Part shown: in pieces, positions 8,189 to 16,637 of the stretch | Layout: the number at the start of each line of letters is the position of its first letter | Numbering within the stretch: position 1 is the stretch's first letter | Assembly: GCF_036226685.1 (NCBI RefSeq) | Contig: NZ_CP109009.1 | Coordinates: 1,178,001 to 1,242,000, forward strand | DNA: 64,000 nucleotides | Direction: 5' to 3' | Source of the DNA: Streptomyces sp. NBC_00690 | GTDB taxonomy: Bacteria > Actinomycetota > Actinomycetes > Streptomycetales > Streptomycetaceae | Position numbers and translations under genes: made by a program | Notes under the pieces: model-generated | Seen by the model: only the letters and a program-made list of their open reading frames with translations | Databases searched by the model: none | Told to the model about the DNA's origin: nothing

Positions 8189-9148
8189 TCAGCGCGGCAG
8201 GGGGATGTCGCACGGCTCGGGCGGATTGAGGTAGCTCAGGCTCTCCAGGGGGTCGTCCGTGCAGAAGCGTGCCATCAGATCGGCGAAGTCGGCGATGCGC
8301 TCCAGCGGGGCGAGGTGGTCGGTCTCCTTGATGGTGCGGAACCGGGAGCCGGGCAGGTCGGCTGCGAGGGCCCGGCCCATGGCGGGGGTGGTGAGGGTGT
8401 CGTGCTCACCAGTGACGACGAGGGTGGGCACGACCGGTACGGGCTCCGGGCGCAGCCATTCATGATGCATCAAACGGCTGTTGTGTTCGGCGGACATGGC
8501 GAGTTGCTGGGGGTCTTGACCTGCGATCTGCTGGTAGACGAGCCGGGCGATCGCGGCATGTCGTCGAACGGTCCCCGTACCCGGAGGGGACATGAAGTGG
8601 TCCGCGAGTTCCCGTGCGATGGGTTGGATCTGCCCCTGCTGGATCATGGTGTCCCAGCGGCGCATGGCGGCTGCGTAGCCTTCGGGGATGGCGGGGGTCA
8701 TGCCGACGAACATCAGCCGTCGCAGCAGATGCGGATAGTGCTGGGCAAAGCGGAGTCCTACGGCACCTCCGTAGCAGGCCGCGATCAGATTGACGCGGGG
8801 CAGGCGCAGTTCGTCGATGAGGTGGCGGACCGCCGCGGCGAGGAAGTCGATTCCATAGCTGGCGGGCAGGAAGTCCGCGGTTCCGTAGCCGGGCAGATCG
8901 ACGGTGATCACTTCGCCCACCTCGGCGAGCCGTGCTTCATGACGCACCCAGGAGTACCGGTCCTGGGACGAACCGCCCAGGATCAGCACGGGTTCGGTTC
9001 GCGGCCGGCTGCTGGGTACGGTGCGACAGAGGTAGCGGAAGCCGGCGAAGGTCAACTCCCGCTCGTTGACCTTCTCTCCCAGGGCGGCGGGCCAGGTGAG
9101 GGACGGCGAGCCGCTCTCCAGTGTGGCGGTGCTGTCGATGGCAGGCAC
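8189..9148 (-). CDS. Alpha/beta hydrolase with Cys in the nucleophile position
   Basis: 319-residue alpha/beta-hydrolase-fold protein from a GTG at 9148 (GGAG 5 bases upstream). The frame is open further to 9271, but that part encodes the arms of a 15-bp inverted repeat and is unlikely to be translated. The fold markers are LILGGSSQDRYSW (oxyanion strand), VDLPGYGTAD, the nucleophile elbow IAACYGGAVG, VTGEHDT (Asp250) and ETDHLAPLE (His278). The elbow normally reads G-x-S-x-G; here Cys125 replaces Ser. That points to a cysteine hydrolase (as in dienelactone hydrolase), a thioester-handling or acyltransfer role, or an inactive homologue. Substrate unknown. Confidence 0.8.
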   Translation of the reverse strand: MPAIDSTATLESGSPSLTWPAALGEKVNERELTFAGFRYLCRTVPSSRPRTEPVLILGGSSQDRYSWVRHEARLAEVGEVITVDLPGYGTADFLPASYGIDFLAAAVRHLIDELRLPRVNLIAACYGGAVGLRFAQHYPHLLRRLMFVGMTPAIPEGYAAAMRRWDTMIQQGQIQPIARELADHFMSPPGTGTVRRHAAIARLVYQQIAGQDPQQLAMSAEHNSRLMHHEWLRPEPVPVVPTLVVTGEHDTLTTPAMGRALAADLPGSRFRTIKETDHLAPLERIADFADLMARFCTDDPLESLSYLNPPEPCDIPLPR

Positions 9149-9711
9149 AGGGACTCCGTAGGGCTGGGTCTGGGGATGTGGTTCGGGTGTCCAACGCCGG
9201 TCCCCCGCCGTGGGGTACTGCCTTTCAGGGTGCGAAATGGTGTCCGACGCCGTGGCGGCCCTCGCTGCCACGGCGTCGGACTCCGCCCTGACGCGCTCCC
9301 CGATGGGCTCACCAGGGCGGACCGGGCCGGTTGCGTCCGCTCAAACGCCTTCGACCATGGTGGGTTCGTCTCCGGTCGGCGTCCGGATTGCCCGGGCCGT
9401 GGGAATCACCCGTACGGGGGCACTCCTGGACGGTCCCGTCTCCGGCACCGTGCGCGGGCGGACAGGTCGCCCCAGGCGTGGATGGTTCGGGCGGTGCTCC
9501 GGGGCTCGTTCGGTACGAAGGACGGCGCGGGCCGCAGGGCCAGCGCCTTGGGGCTCCGTGCGCTGCGCCCGCTCGGGTCCCAGTCCCCGGTGCCCGAGAC
9601 GAGTGTGGTGAGGGGGACTCCTCGGGCGTCGCGTGGGTGTGCCTCTTCCCGGCGATGGGCTGGGCTGGGAGCGGGTGCGGCTTCGAAGGGTGAGGGACAT
9701 CGGCGAATGCC
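9149..9711. other. Long intergenic region with a perfect hairpin
   Basis: 563 bp between the molybdopterin oxidoreductase stop and the hydrolase start, both leftward. It contains the 15-bp inverted repeat at 9242-9281. Frames in 9309-9693 have low-complexity, Arg/Pro/Gly-rich translations and no ribosome binding site, and I do not call them genes. Confidence 0.45.
9242..9281. repeat. 15-bp perfect inverted repeat
   Basis: Arms 9242-9256 and 9267-9281 are exact reverse complements with a 10-base spacer. It sits 94 bp upstream of the hydrolase GTG start and about 430 bp after the preceding leftward gene. It may be a terminator for read-through transcripts or an operator of the hydrolase gene; no T-tract follows. 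Confidence 0.6.
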
Positions 9712-11292
9712 TCACTCGACTTCGACGACCACCGTGTGCCAGCCACTGGCCCCGTCGGGGACGGTCTTGGCCCGCTTCTCCGTCTGGATCTCGCCCGCGC
9801 GGTCCGTCGCTCGCACGGAAAGCGTGTGGTTGCCGGAGGTCGCCTTCCACGGCAGGGACCACTGGCGCCAGGTGTCGACGGTGTGCTGGGCAGCGAGGTC
9901 CGCCCGCCGCCAAGGGCCGTCGTCCACCCGGACCTCCACCCGGTCGATGCCACGGTGTTGGGCCCAGGCGACCCCCGCGATCATGACCGTGCCCGCTCCG
10001 GGCCTGGCGAAGGGTTTGGGGGTGTCGATGCGGGACTGGGTCTTGATGGGTGCCTCGCGAGCCCAACCCCGCTTCACCCAATAGGGGTCGTAGTCGTCGA
10101 ACGTGGTGAGTTCGATGTCCTCGATCCACTTGCAGGCGGAGACGAAACCGTAGAGTCCGGGCACGACCATACGGACGGGAAAGCCGTGGTCGAACGGCAG
10201 TGGTTCGCCGTTCATGCCGAGGGCGAGCATGGCGTCCCTGCCGTCCATCACGGCATCGACCGGTGTGCCGAGGGTCATTCCATCGACGGACCGTGCGACC
10301 AGCTGGTCCGCCCGTCCGCCCCTCGACGGCGGCTTGACGCCTGCTTCGCGCAGCAGGTCGGCGAGGCGCACACCGATCCAGCGGGCGTTGCCGACGTAGG
10401 GCCCGCCGACTTCGTTAGAGACACAGGTCAGGGTGATGTCGCGCTCGATCAACTCACGGTTCAGGAGCTCCTGGAAGGTGAGGGTGAGCGGCCTTTGCAC
10501 GCCCTTGCCATGGATACGCAACCGCCAGGCGGTGGCGTCGACCTTCGGCACCACCAGCGCGGTGTCGACACGGTAGAAGTCCTTGTTGGGCGTGGTGAAG
10601 GGCTTCATCCCGGGGACGCGCAGCTGCGCGTCGGGCGGGATCGCCGCCGCAGCGGAGGCGGGCCGCGGTAGCAGTACCGCCGTACGGGAAGCCACCGCGT
10701 CCTTGCCGTGACGTGCCGTGAGGGATCGGCCGAGCGTCCCGACGCCGGCCGATGCGACGGCCGCGGCGGAAGCAGCGATCAAGAAGGCGCGCCGATCGCG
10801 TCCGGTGTCGGGTTCCCTACCGTCGACCGGTGCGGGGGTGAGCGCCCCGATCAGGAGGTACAGGACCGCGGAGCCGATGAGGGCCCCGATCAGCGAGGGC
10901 AGCGCGTCGGTCCAACTCTGCGAATCGGGCCGGCTGACGGCTGCCACGGTACCGACGACGCCGAAGACGAGTACACCGGCCGCGCCGATCCTCCGGTGCC
11001 GAAGGGCGAGCAGTCCCAGCGCCAGCGCGAACAGCACCAGGACGCTGACGATGCCCAGTTGCAGCACCAGTTTGTCGTTGGTGCCGAAGGAGCGGATCGC
11101 CCAGTCCTTGACCGGTGCGGGGGTGAGATCGATGGCCGCACCGCCGACAGCGGTGATGGGTCCGGCTTCGGGCCGAACGGCAGCCGCCACCAGTTCGGCC
11201 GCGGCGAGGGCGGCGAAGCCGGCCAGTAGACCGCTCACTCCTGCCGACGCAGCGCGCGTGAGGGCTGTTCGTTTGGTCGTCACATCCTGCAT
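9712..11292 (-). CDS. Membrane-bound molybdopterin oxidoreductase (sulfite oxidase family)
   Basis: 526-residue protein. The N-terminal third is a membrane module with about four helices (around 20-40, 74-96, 102-121, 134-152), followed by a further hydrophobic segment after RDRRAFLIAAS. The catalytic domain (about 235-410) is of the SUOX/YedY type: the molybdenum-ligand Cys is in ITLTCVSNEVGGPY, then GNARWIGVRLADLL and GFPVRMVVPGLYG. A C-terminal Mo-co dimerisation domain follows (GVAWAQHRGIDRVEVRVD). This family, with an N-terminal membrane region, is common in Streptomyces; its substrate is unknown. ATG at 11292. The gene is alone and downstream of the amidohydrolase in the same direction. 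Confidence 0.88.
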   Translation of the reverse strand: MQDVTTKRTALTRAASAGVSGLLAGFAALAAAELVAAAVRPEAGPITAVGGAAIDLTPAPVKDWAIRSFGTNDKLVLQLGIVSVLVLFALALGLLALRHRRIGAAGVLVFGVVGTVAAVSRPDSQSWTDALPSLIGALIGSAVLYLLIGALTPAPVDGREPDTGRDRRAFLIAASAAAVASAGVGTLGRSLTARHGKDAVASRTAVLLPRPASAAAAIPPDAQLRVPGMKPFTTPNKDFYRVDTALVVPKVDATAWRLRIHGKGVQRPLTLTFQELLNRELIERDITLTCVSNEVGGPYVGNARWIGVRLADLLREAGVKPPSRGGRADQLVARSVDGMTLGTPVDAVMDGRDAMLALGMNGEPLPFDHGFPVRMVVPGLYGFVSACKWIEDIELTTFDDYDPYWVKRGWAREAPIKTQSRIDTPKPFARPGAGTVMIAGVAWAQHRGIDRVEVRVDDGPWRRADLAAQHTVDTWRQWSLPWKATSGNHTLSVRATDRAGEIQTEKRAKTVPDGASGWHTVVVEVE

Positions 11293-11528
11293 TCGGAACC
11301 GACCGCCGGCAGGATTGGTCGCTTCCCGGATCGATCAGCCGTCGTGAGGTACTCCGTGTCCCCTTCGGAGGGTACGAGGGGTTCGCCGGAGGGTATGAGC
11401 GTCCCCGCCCGGGACGGCGGGGCGGGGACCTGGTCGTGGGCTCCGACGGCTCGCTCGGCGCGCGCCGGCTGTCAACGGGCGTTGGGCCGTACCACCCGCG
11501 TCCTGTGCGCGCCGTGAGCCGAGCCCGC

Positions 11529-12899
11529 TCAGTAGCCCGGAGGGTGGAACCGGCCGCCCGGCTCGACGCCGGCCTGGGCGAGGACGAAGTCACGGGACCG
11601 GTCGACGAGTCCGACCACTTTCCGCTCGTCGACGCCCACCAGTTTGCCGTCCGCCTTCACCCGTCGGCCGGCGACCCACACCGAGTCGACCAATCCGGGG
11701 TGCCCGGCCAGCACGACCGCGCCTGCGGCGTTGTTCATGGGGGCCATCTCGATTCCGTCCGCCCGCATCAGGACGACATCGGCGTCCTTGCCGGGCGTCA
11801 GCGAACCGATCCGGTGGTCGAGACGCAACGCCTTGGCTCCGTTGATGGTGGCGAACTCGATCGCGTCACTGGTGTTGAGGGGGAGTTGCTCCTCCAGAAC
11901 GCCGCCCCGCTGGGCGGCCTCTGCGTGGGCGAAGGCGCGCTCCACCAGCAGTACGGTACGCATCACCTGGAAGAGGTGGCCGGTGTTGCAGGTGGCGATG
12001 TCGATGCCCAGGGAGGGCGCCATCCCCACGTCGAGGAGTCGTCTGGTGGCGGGCCAGCCGTGCCCCATCTGCATCTCGATCTCGGGTGTCATCGCGGCCG
12101 AGCAGCCGGAGTCGGCCATGATCTGGAACTCATCGTCGGCGAGGGAGTTGCAGTGGGCACAGACCACGTCGGGGCCCAACAACCCATTCTCGGCGAGCCA
12201 GGCGACCGGACGATTGCGTCCCCATGCACCGTCACCGACGTGTACGGAGATGAGCACGCCCAGTTCCCGGGCGAGGGCCCAGTCGTCGCGGGTGACGTCG
12301 TGGGTGGCGTACTGCGGCCCGCGCAGCGCCATGCCCATCTGGACCAGTTGGTCATCGCTGGAGAAGTGTTGCGACCTGACCCGCCGTGCGTCGGCAGCGT
12401 TGGTCGCGAGCTCGCTCACCGGTAGCCACTCGTCGTTGGCGTTGCCGTAGCACATCACGAACCGGCCGTGCGTCTCCTTGAGCGCCTCAATCGCCGCGTC
12501 CGCGTGGTCGGGGGTGTTCATGTTGTGCGACCAGTCGAGGACCGTCGTCACTCCGGCGTTAAGTGCCTCATAGGCACCGGCGAGATTGCCGGCGTACACG
12601 TCTTCGGCACGGAAGTGCCCCCCGAGTTGCACCCGGACACCCGCGAAGTACTGGCTCAGGGTCCAGTCGGCCGCGATGTTGCGGAGCACCGTCTGCCAGA
12701 GGTGGCGATGGGTGTCGACCATGCCCGGCATGAGGATCGCTCCACGCCCGTCCACCACCTGCGCTCCGTCGGTGGGGAGGTCGCGACCCACCGCAGCGAT
12801 CTTGGTCCCCTCGATGAGCAGATCCGCACCGTCGAGATTCCCGATGTTCGGATCGACGCTGATGATGTCGGCGTTTTGAATGAGAGTCCGGTTCACCAC
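11529..12899 (-). CDS. Amidohydrolase (TrzN/AtzA-like deaminase family)
   Basis: 456-residue metal-dependent hydrolase of the amidohydrolase superfamily, subtype with HxH metal site and a beta-sandwich. Motifs: MVDTHRHLWQ, ISVHVGDGAWG, VCAHCNSLADDE, and a late aspartate in SLGIDIATCN; the end PLNTSDAIEFATINGAKALR with TPGKDADVV is typical of cytosine/guanine/triazine deaminase relatives. Substrate unknown (an amino- or chloro-substituted ring is likely). It starts at one of two adjacent GTG codons at 12899/12896 after GAGGAG. It is divergent from the XRE-cupin regulator at 13222 with operator-like repeats between them, suggesting local control. Confidence 0.87.
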   Translation of the reverse strand: MVNRTLIQNADIISVDPNIGNLDGADLLIEGTKIAAVGRDLPTDGAQVVDGRGAILMPGMVDTHRHLWQTVLRNIAADWTLSQYFAGVRVQLGGHFRAEDVYAGNLAGAYEALNAGVTTVLDWSHNMNTPDHADAAIEALKETHGRFVMCYGNANDEWLPVSELATNAADARRVRSQHFSSDDQLVQMGMALRGPQYATHDVTRDDWALARELGVLISVHVGDGAWGRNRPVAWLAENGLLGPDVVCAHCNSLADDEFQIMADSGCSAAMTPEIEMQMGHGWPATRRLLDVGMAPSLGIDIATCNTGHLFQVMRTVLLVERAFAHAEAAQRGGVLEEQLPLNTSDAIEFATINGAKALRLDHRIGSLTPGKDADVVLMRADGIEMAPMNNAAGAVVLAGHPGLVDSVWVAGRRVKADGKLVGVDERKVVGLVDRSRDFVLAQAGVEPGGRFHPPGY

Positions 12900-13221
12900 G
12901 TTCTCCTCTGTCGTGCCCTGTACCGCCGTCGTGGGCTCGCTGCGGGCTCGTTGTGGCGCGCCTCACGTCCCGCGGTGAGCGTACGAACCGGCCGAACAGG
13001 GTGTCAAGCATGAATGGACACCCAGGGTGGACATCACATTAATAGTCAGGCAAAACATCTCTTTACTTGCGCCTTCCGTAAAAAGGCTCTCGTTTCACCT
13101 CGATATCGACCAGCTCAATGGGTTGATATGCCAGTAATCAACCATAGATCGAACTCTCAGCACCCACCCCAGGGTGTCCAGTCAGGCTGCACGAATCGTC
13201 GTAGCGCCTAGACTGACAGTC
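12900..13221. promoter_or_regulatory. Divergent promoter region with GGGTGTC/GACACCC operators
   Basis: The 322-bp divergent region has an AT-rich middle (about 13030-13150), a perfect GGGTGTC-N11-GACACCC inverted repeat at 12999-13023, and a further GGGTGTCC copy at 13172-13179, about 43 bp before the regulator start. Repetition of the same 7-mer on both sides of the AT-rich core suggests binding sites of the XRE-cupin protein controlling itself and the amidohydrolase. Confidence 0.5.
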
Positions 13222-13923
13222 GTGACTGATACGACCGCGCACCCGGTTCAGGAGTCCCCCGCCACGACGCTCGGCACCCGGCTTCGCGCCGTACGCCTCG
13301 ACAGCGGAGAGTCGGTGCGCGGACTGGCGCGTCGGATCGGCTGCTCCGCCAGCCTGTTGTCACAGATCGAGCTGGGCAAGACAGCCCCATCAGTGGGCAT
13401 CCTCTATCGGCTCGCCAACGAGCTGAACGTGTCCACGGACTTTCTGTTGCAACCGGAGCCGTCGCCGAGCCGGGAGGGATCCACAACGGAGCAGGGCACA
13501 TCGGGAGCGGCTACAGCCCCGGGCGCCGCGCCGACCGGCGGATTCCGCTCCCTCCAACTGCTCCCCCCGTCCTACCAGGCCCAGATCCAGCGGGCGGACA
13601 GCCGGCGCGGCATCGACTTCGGCAACGGCGTCCGATGGGAGCGTCTCACCACGATCTCCGACAGCCAGGTGGACTTCCTGGAGATCGTGTACGAACCGGG
13701 CGGCTCATCCAACGAGGACGACCACTCGGGCGGGCACGAGGGCTTCGAGTACGGCATCGTGACCGCCGGCGAGTTGACAATCCGCACCGGGGACGAGGAG
13801 TACGTGCTCAGGCAAGGGGATTCCATCGCCTTCGACTCGCTCACACCGCATGTGTTCCGCAACGCCGGCACGACGACCGCCCGAGCCATCTGGTTCGTGG
13901 TCCACGGGACCCGAACGTCCTGA
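13222..13923 (+). CDS. XRE-family regulator with C-terminal cupin
   Basis: 233-residue regulator. Residues about 15-75 form an HTH_3 domain (LRAVRLDSGESVRGLARRIG, SASLLSQIELGKTAPSVG, YRLANELNVSTDFLL); after a Ser/Ala/Pro linker, residues about 140-230 form a cupin_2 sensor (YEPGGSSNEDDHSGGHEGFE, GEYVL-like turn, GDSIAFDSLTPHVFRNAG). Such proteins control catabolic genes and sense small molecules through the cupin. GTG at 13222 gives the natural N-terminus VTDTTAHPV; the frame is open upstream but crosses the operator region. Divergent from the amidohydrolase, its likely target. A strong hairpin follows at 14033-14084. Confidence 0.88.
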   Translation: MTDTTAHPVQESPATTLGTRLRAVRLDSGESVRGLARRIGCSASLLSQIELGKTAPSVGILYRLANELNVSTDFLLQPEPSPSREGSTTEQGTSGAATAPGAAPTGGFRSLQLLPPSYQAQIQRADSRRGIDFGNGVRWERLTTISDSQVDFLEIVYEPGGSSNEDDHSGGHEGFEYGIVTAGELTIRTGDEEYVLRQGDSIAFDSLTPHVFRNAGTTTARAIWFVVHGTRTS

Positions 13924-14032
13924 AGCGCGGGACACGACCGGTGGCACGCCAACGCTCCGGTACGGCGATGACCTGCCAGGTCGGCGCCGGGATCTCACAC
14001 CCACCACTCAGGCCCCGAGCTCCGGTACGCCC

Positions 14033-14084
14033 GTGGGCGCTGGTGTATCGACCGGGGCGCCCTGGTCGATACACCAGCGCCCAC
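14033..14084. terminator. Very strong 21-bp hairpin after the XRE-cupin gene
   Basis: Arms 14033-14053 and 14064-14084 are exact reverse complements over 21 bp, and the 10-base loop (14054-14063) contains GGGCGCCC, so after one G-T pair the stem nearly closes completely. It lies 110 bp beyond the regulator stop. No T-tract. A terminator is the simplest reading, although a palindromic operator or recombination site would look the same. Confidence 0.6.
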
Positions 14085-14454
14085 AACGCCGCCAGGGAGC
14101 CCCTGGGGCCGGCCGGTGGGGCAGCCATCGAGCGCGCCCCTGCGGTCCCGACGTCTCACGCATCACCCGAACTGACCGTCCGTAGTGGAGTGGTCACTCA
14201 GAATCGGCAATCACACAGAAGCTCTCGCCCGCCGGGAACGCCCATGCCTCGACAGACGTCGCCCCACAGCGGACATCCGAACCCACCCTGCGTACCGAGC
14301 CCCTCACTCCCTGCTCCGCCAACAAGGATCAGCCACCCAGAGGGCAGTTTCTGGTTGTTTTCACCTTGTATGTACCTTGGTAGCGTCAAGGGACTTGCCC
14401 CACCGACCGGGCCTTGCCCGGTCGGACCCGTGTCAGCCATCTGCTGGGAGCCTC
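14085..14454. other. Intergenic region upstream of the VanW gene
   Basis: 370 bp that should contain the VanW-gene promoter. An AT-richer stretch at about 14345-14385 (TTGTTTT ... TTGTATG ... TAGCGT) is the best promoter candidate, 70-100 bp upstream of the start. No small gene seen. Confidence 0.35.
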
Positions 14455-16149
14455 ATGCGCCGCCGAATACACCCCGCCGCTGCGACGGGTGGCGCCCTGG
14501 CCGTCGGTGTGGGCGCCCTCTATCTCTCCGGGTTGTTCCTCACCGCGGATGAGATACCCGAGGGGACCGCGGTGCGCGGGGTGAACATCGGGGGCATGAG
14601 CCAGTCGCAGGCCCGGGAGGTCCTGGACCGCGAACTGGGAGATGGCGCGACGACCCCGCTGGCCGTGAAGATCGGCACCCGGACGGACTCCCTCGATCCG
14701 CGCACAGCAGGATTCCGCTTCGACGCCGGGGAGACCGTCGACAAAGCGGTCCGTCCCGGAAACGACCCGATCAGCGTGATCGGCAGCCTCTTCTCCTCCG
14801 ACGGCAGCACGATCGAGCCGGTGGTCCACCTCGACGAGGACAAGGCACGGGCCGCCCTCGGGGAACTGGCGCGGGAACACGATCGCAAGGCCCGCGACGG
14901 CGCGATCACCTTCGCCGCAGGAGAGCCCCGCCAGACCCGACCGCTCGACGGACAGCGGCTGAACCTCGACGCCTCCGTCGACGCACTGCGCCCCTCTTTC
15001 CTCGCCGCGCAGCCCCGCCCGGTCGACCTTCCCGTGCACAAAACGGCACCGCGCATCGGCGCGGCCGAGACGAATCGCGCCCTGCGCGAGTTCGCAGAAC
15101 CTGCGATGTCCGCACCCATCACCCTCACCGCGGGCGGCGAACGGATCACCATCTCCCCGAAGGTCCTCGGCAAGCACCTGGACATGAGCCCCGACAGCAA
15201 GGGCCGTCTACTGCCGAAGCTCGATGGCAAGGGCCTCTACAAGGACCCCGCTGTGGCCTCCGAGATATCCGATGCCACCAACGAGGCCACCGACGCCAAG
15301 ATCCGGTTGAACGGCGAGCAGGTCGAGATAGTGGCCGACGGCAAGCCCGGCCAGGAGGTCACCGCCGCCTCGCTCAAGAACACGGTGATGCCCCTGCTCA
15401 CCAAGTCGGGCACCGCCCGCACAGGCGAAGTGGTCACCAAGAAGAGCCAGCCCAAGCTCACCCGGGAGAGCATCGCGGCGATGGGCGTCACCGAGAAGCT
15501 CTCCTCGTTCACGGCCACGTTCGAGAAGGCCGAGTACCGCACCAAGAACATCGGCCGGGCCGCGGAGCTCATCAACGGGTCGCTGGTCAAACCGCAGGAA
15601 ACCTGGAGCTTCAACCGGACGGTCGGGGAACGCACCAAGGAGAACGGCTTCGTCGACGGGATCATCATCCTCAACGACAAGTACACCAAGGCTGCCGGAG
15701 GCGGTGTCTCGACCGTGGCCACCGCGGTCTTCAACGCCATCTTCTTTTCCGGCGTGAAGCCCGTCGAGTACGGCGCCCACTCCTTCTACATCGAGCGGTA
15801 CCCGGAGGGGCGCGAGGCAACGGTGGCCTGGGGCAGCCTCGACCTGAAGTTCGCCAACGACTCCGGCAACTCCATCTACATCATGGCCGAGTCCACCGAC
15901 ACCTCGGTGACCGTCACCTTCCTCGGCACCAAGAAGTACGACTCGGTGGAAGCGAGCAAGGGGCCCCGGAAGAACGTGCAGGAGCCCGGCACTCGTCCCG
16001 GAGCCAAGAAGGACTGCCAGCCGCAGACGCCGCTGGAGGGCTTCGATGTCACGGTCGAGCGCATCTTCCGCAACAACGGCGAAGAAGTGAAGCGGGAGCC
16101 CTTCCACACCCGCTACACCCCTCGCGACAAGGTCACCTGCGAGACCTGA
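14455..16149 (+). CDS. VanW family cell-wall protein with peptidoglycan-binding repeats
   Basis: 564-residue exported protein. The N-terminus is a signal anchor (RRRIHP then a hydrophobic stretch to about residue 28). Two PG_binding_4-like repeats follow (about 35-170 and 190-330; first repeat begins VRGVNIGGMSQSQAREVLD), then a G5-like linker and the VanW domain (about 390-500: NGSLVKPQETWSFNRTVGER, GFVDGIIILND, GGGVSTVATAVFNAIFFSG, AHSFYIERYPEGREATV). VanW was named from vancomycin clusters, but in actinobacteria such proteins are generic wall-associated factors of unknown activity. ATG at 14455 after GGGAG; a longer open frame starting at 14185 is not protein-like. Terminated by the hairpin at 16176-16219. 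Confidence 0.87.
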   Translation: MRRRIHPAAATGGALAVGVGALYLSGLFLTADEIPEGTAVRGVNIGGMSQSQAREVLDRELGDGATTPLAVKIGTRTDSLDPRTAGFRFDAGETVDKAVRPGNDPISVIGSLFSSDGSTIEPVVHLDEDKARAALGELAREHDRKARDGAITFAAGEPRQTRPLDGQRLNLDASVDALRPSFLAAQPRPVDLPVHKTAPRIGAAETNRALREFAEPAMSAPITLTAGGERITISPKVLGKHLDMSPDSKGRLLPKLDGKGLYKDPAVASEISDATNEATDAKIRLNGEQVEIVADGKPGQEVTAASLKNTVMPLLTKSGTARTGEVVTKKSQPKLTRESIAAMGVTEKLSSFTATFEKAEYRTKNIGRAAELINGSLVKPQETWSFNRTVGERTKENGFVDGIIILNDKYTKAAGGGVSTVATAVFNAIFFSGVKPVEYGAHSFYIERYPEGREATVAWGSLDLKFANDSGNSIYIMAESTDTSVTVTFLGTKKYDSVEASKGPRKNVQEPGTRPGAKKDCQPQTPLEGFDVTVERIFRNNGEEVKREPFHTRYTPRDKVTCET

Positions 16150-16175
16150 GCAGCAGCCCCGACTCCCTCGTCCTT

Positions 16176-16219
16176 ACGTCCGTGACCCGATAGGCCCTTG
16201 CCTGCCGGGTCACGGACGT
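16176..16219 (+). terminator. Terminator after the VanW gene
   Basis: Perfect 14-bp inverted repeat (16176-16189 with 16206-16219), 16-base loop, beginning 27 bp after the VanW stop and followed by TCTC. It lies between convergent genes and can act in both directions. Confidence 0.75.
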
Positions 16220-16322
16220 TCTCGCCCCAGCCGTCGATCGGCGGTCCGTCCGTTGCCGGATCTCAGCCGCGTACATCCCATCGGACCGCCGACACATGGA
16301 AGGCGTCAGCCCTCCGGGGTTT

Positions 16323-16637
16323 TCAGTTGATGAAGGCGCTCATGCGTCCCAGGGCCGCAAGGGCGAGCAGGCTCGGCGGGACGCACCACCACATCGTCAC
16401 CAGCTGTGCGCGGGCCAGGGCGCTCGTCAACCAATCCGTCCCGAGGGCGAGATGGAACGCGATGATCAGCGGAATGCCGACCGAGGGACCCTCGGCCGAC
16501 GCGGTGAAGGCCGGATACATCAGATACACCGTCAAGAGGTTGGCGAGGACGAGCAGCACTGCGCTGCCCACCGTCGCGGGCGACCCACACCGCCAACGGC
16601 CGTCCGCGTCCGTACCCGCCCCTTCTCGCCCGTCCAC
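16323..16637 (-). CDS. Small integral membrane protein, unknown
   Basis: 104 residues with three predicted membrane helices: ATVGSAVLLVLANLLTVYLM, then a helix around GIPLIIAFHLALG, and the C-terminal MWWCVPPSLLALAALG; it ends MSAFIN. The GTG at 16637 has GGAGG 5-6 bases upstream and follows a very Arg-rich, unlikely upstream extension. I do not recognise a family. Convergent with the VanW gene. Confidence 0.6.
   Translation of the reverse strand: MDGREGAGTDADGRWRCGSPATVGSAVLLVLANLLTVYLMYPAFTASAEGPSVGIPLIIAFHLALGTDWLTSALARAQLVTMWWCVPPSLLALAALGRMSAFIN

Noticed and set aside
8315..10084. 589-codon + strand frame across hydrolase and molybdopterin oxidoreductase genes
   Set aside because: Runs through two convincing minus-strand genes and the gap; no family features.
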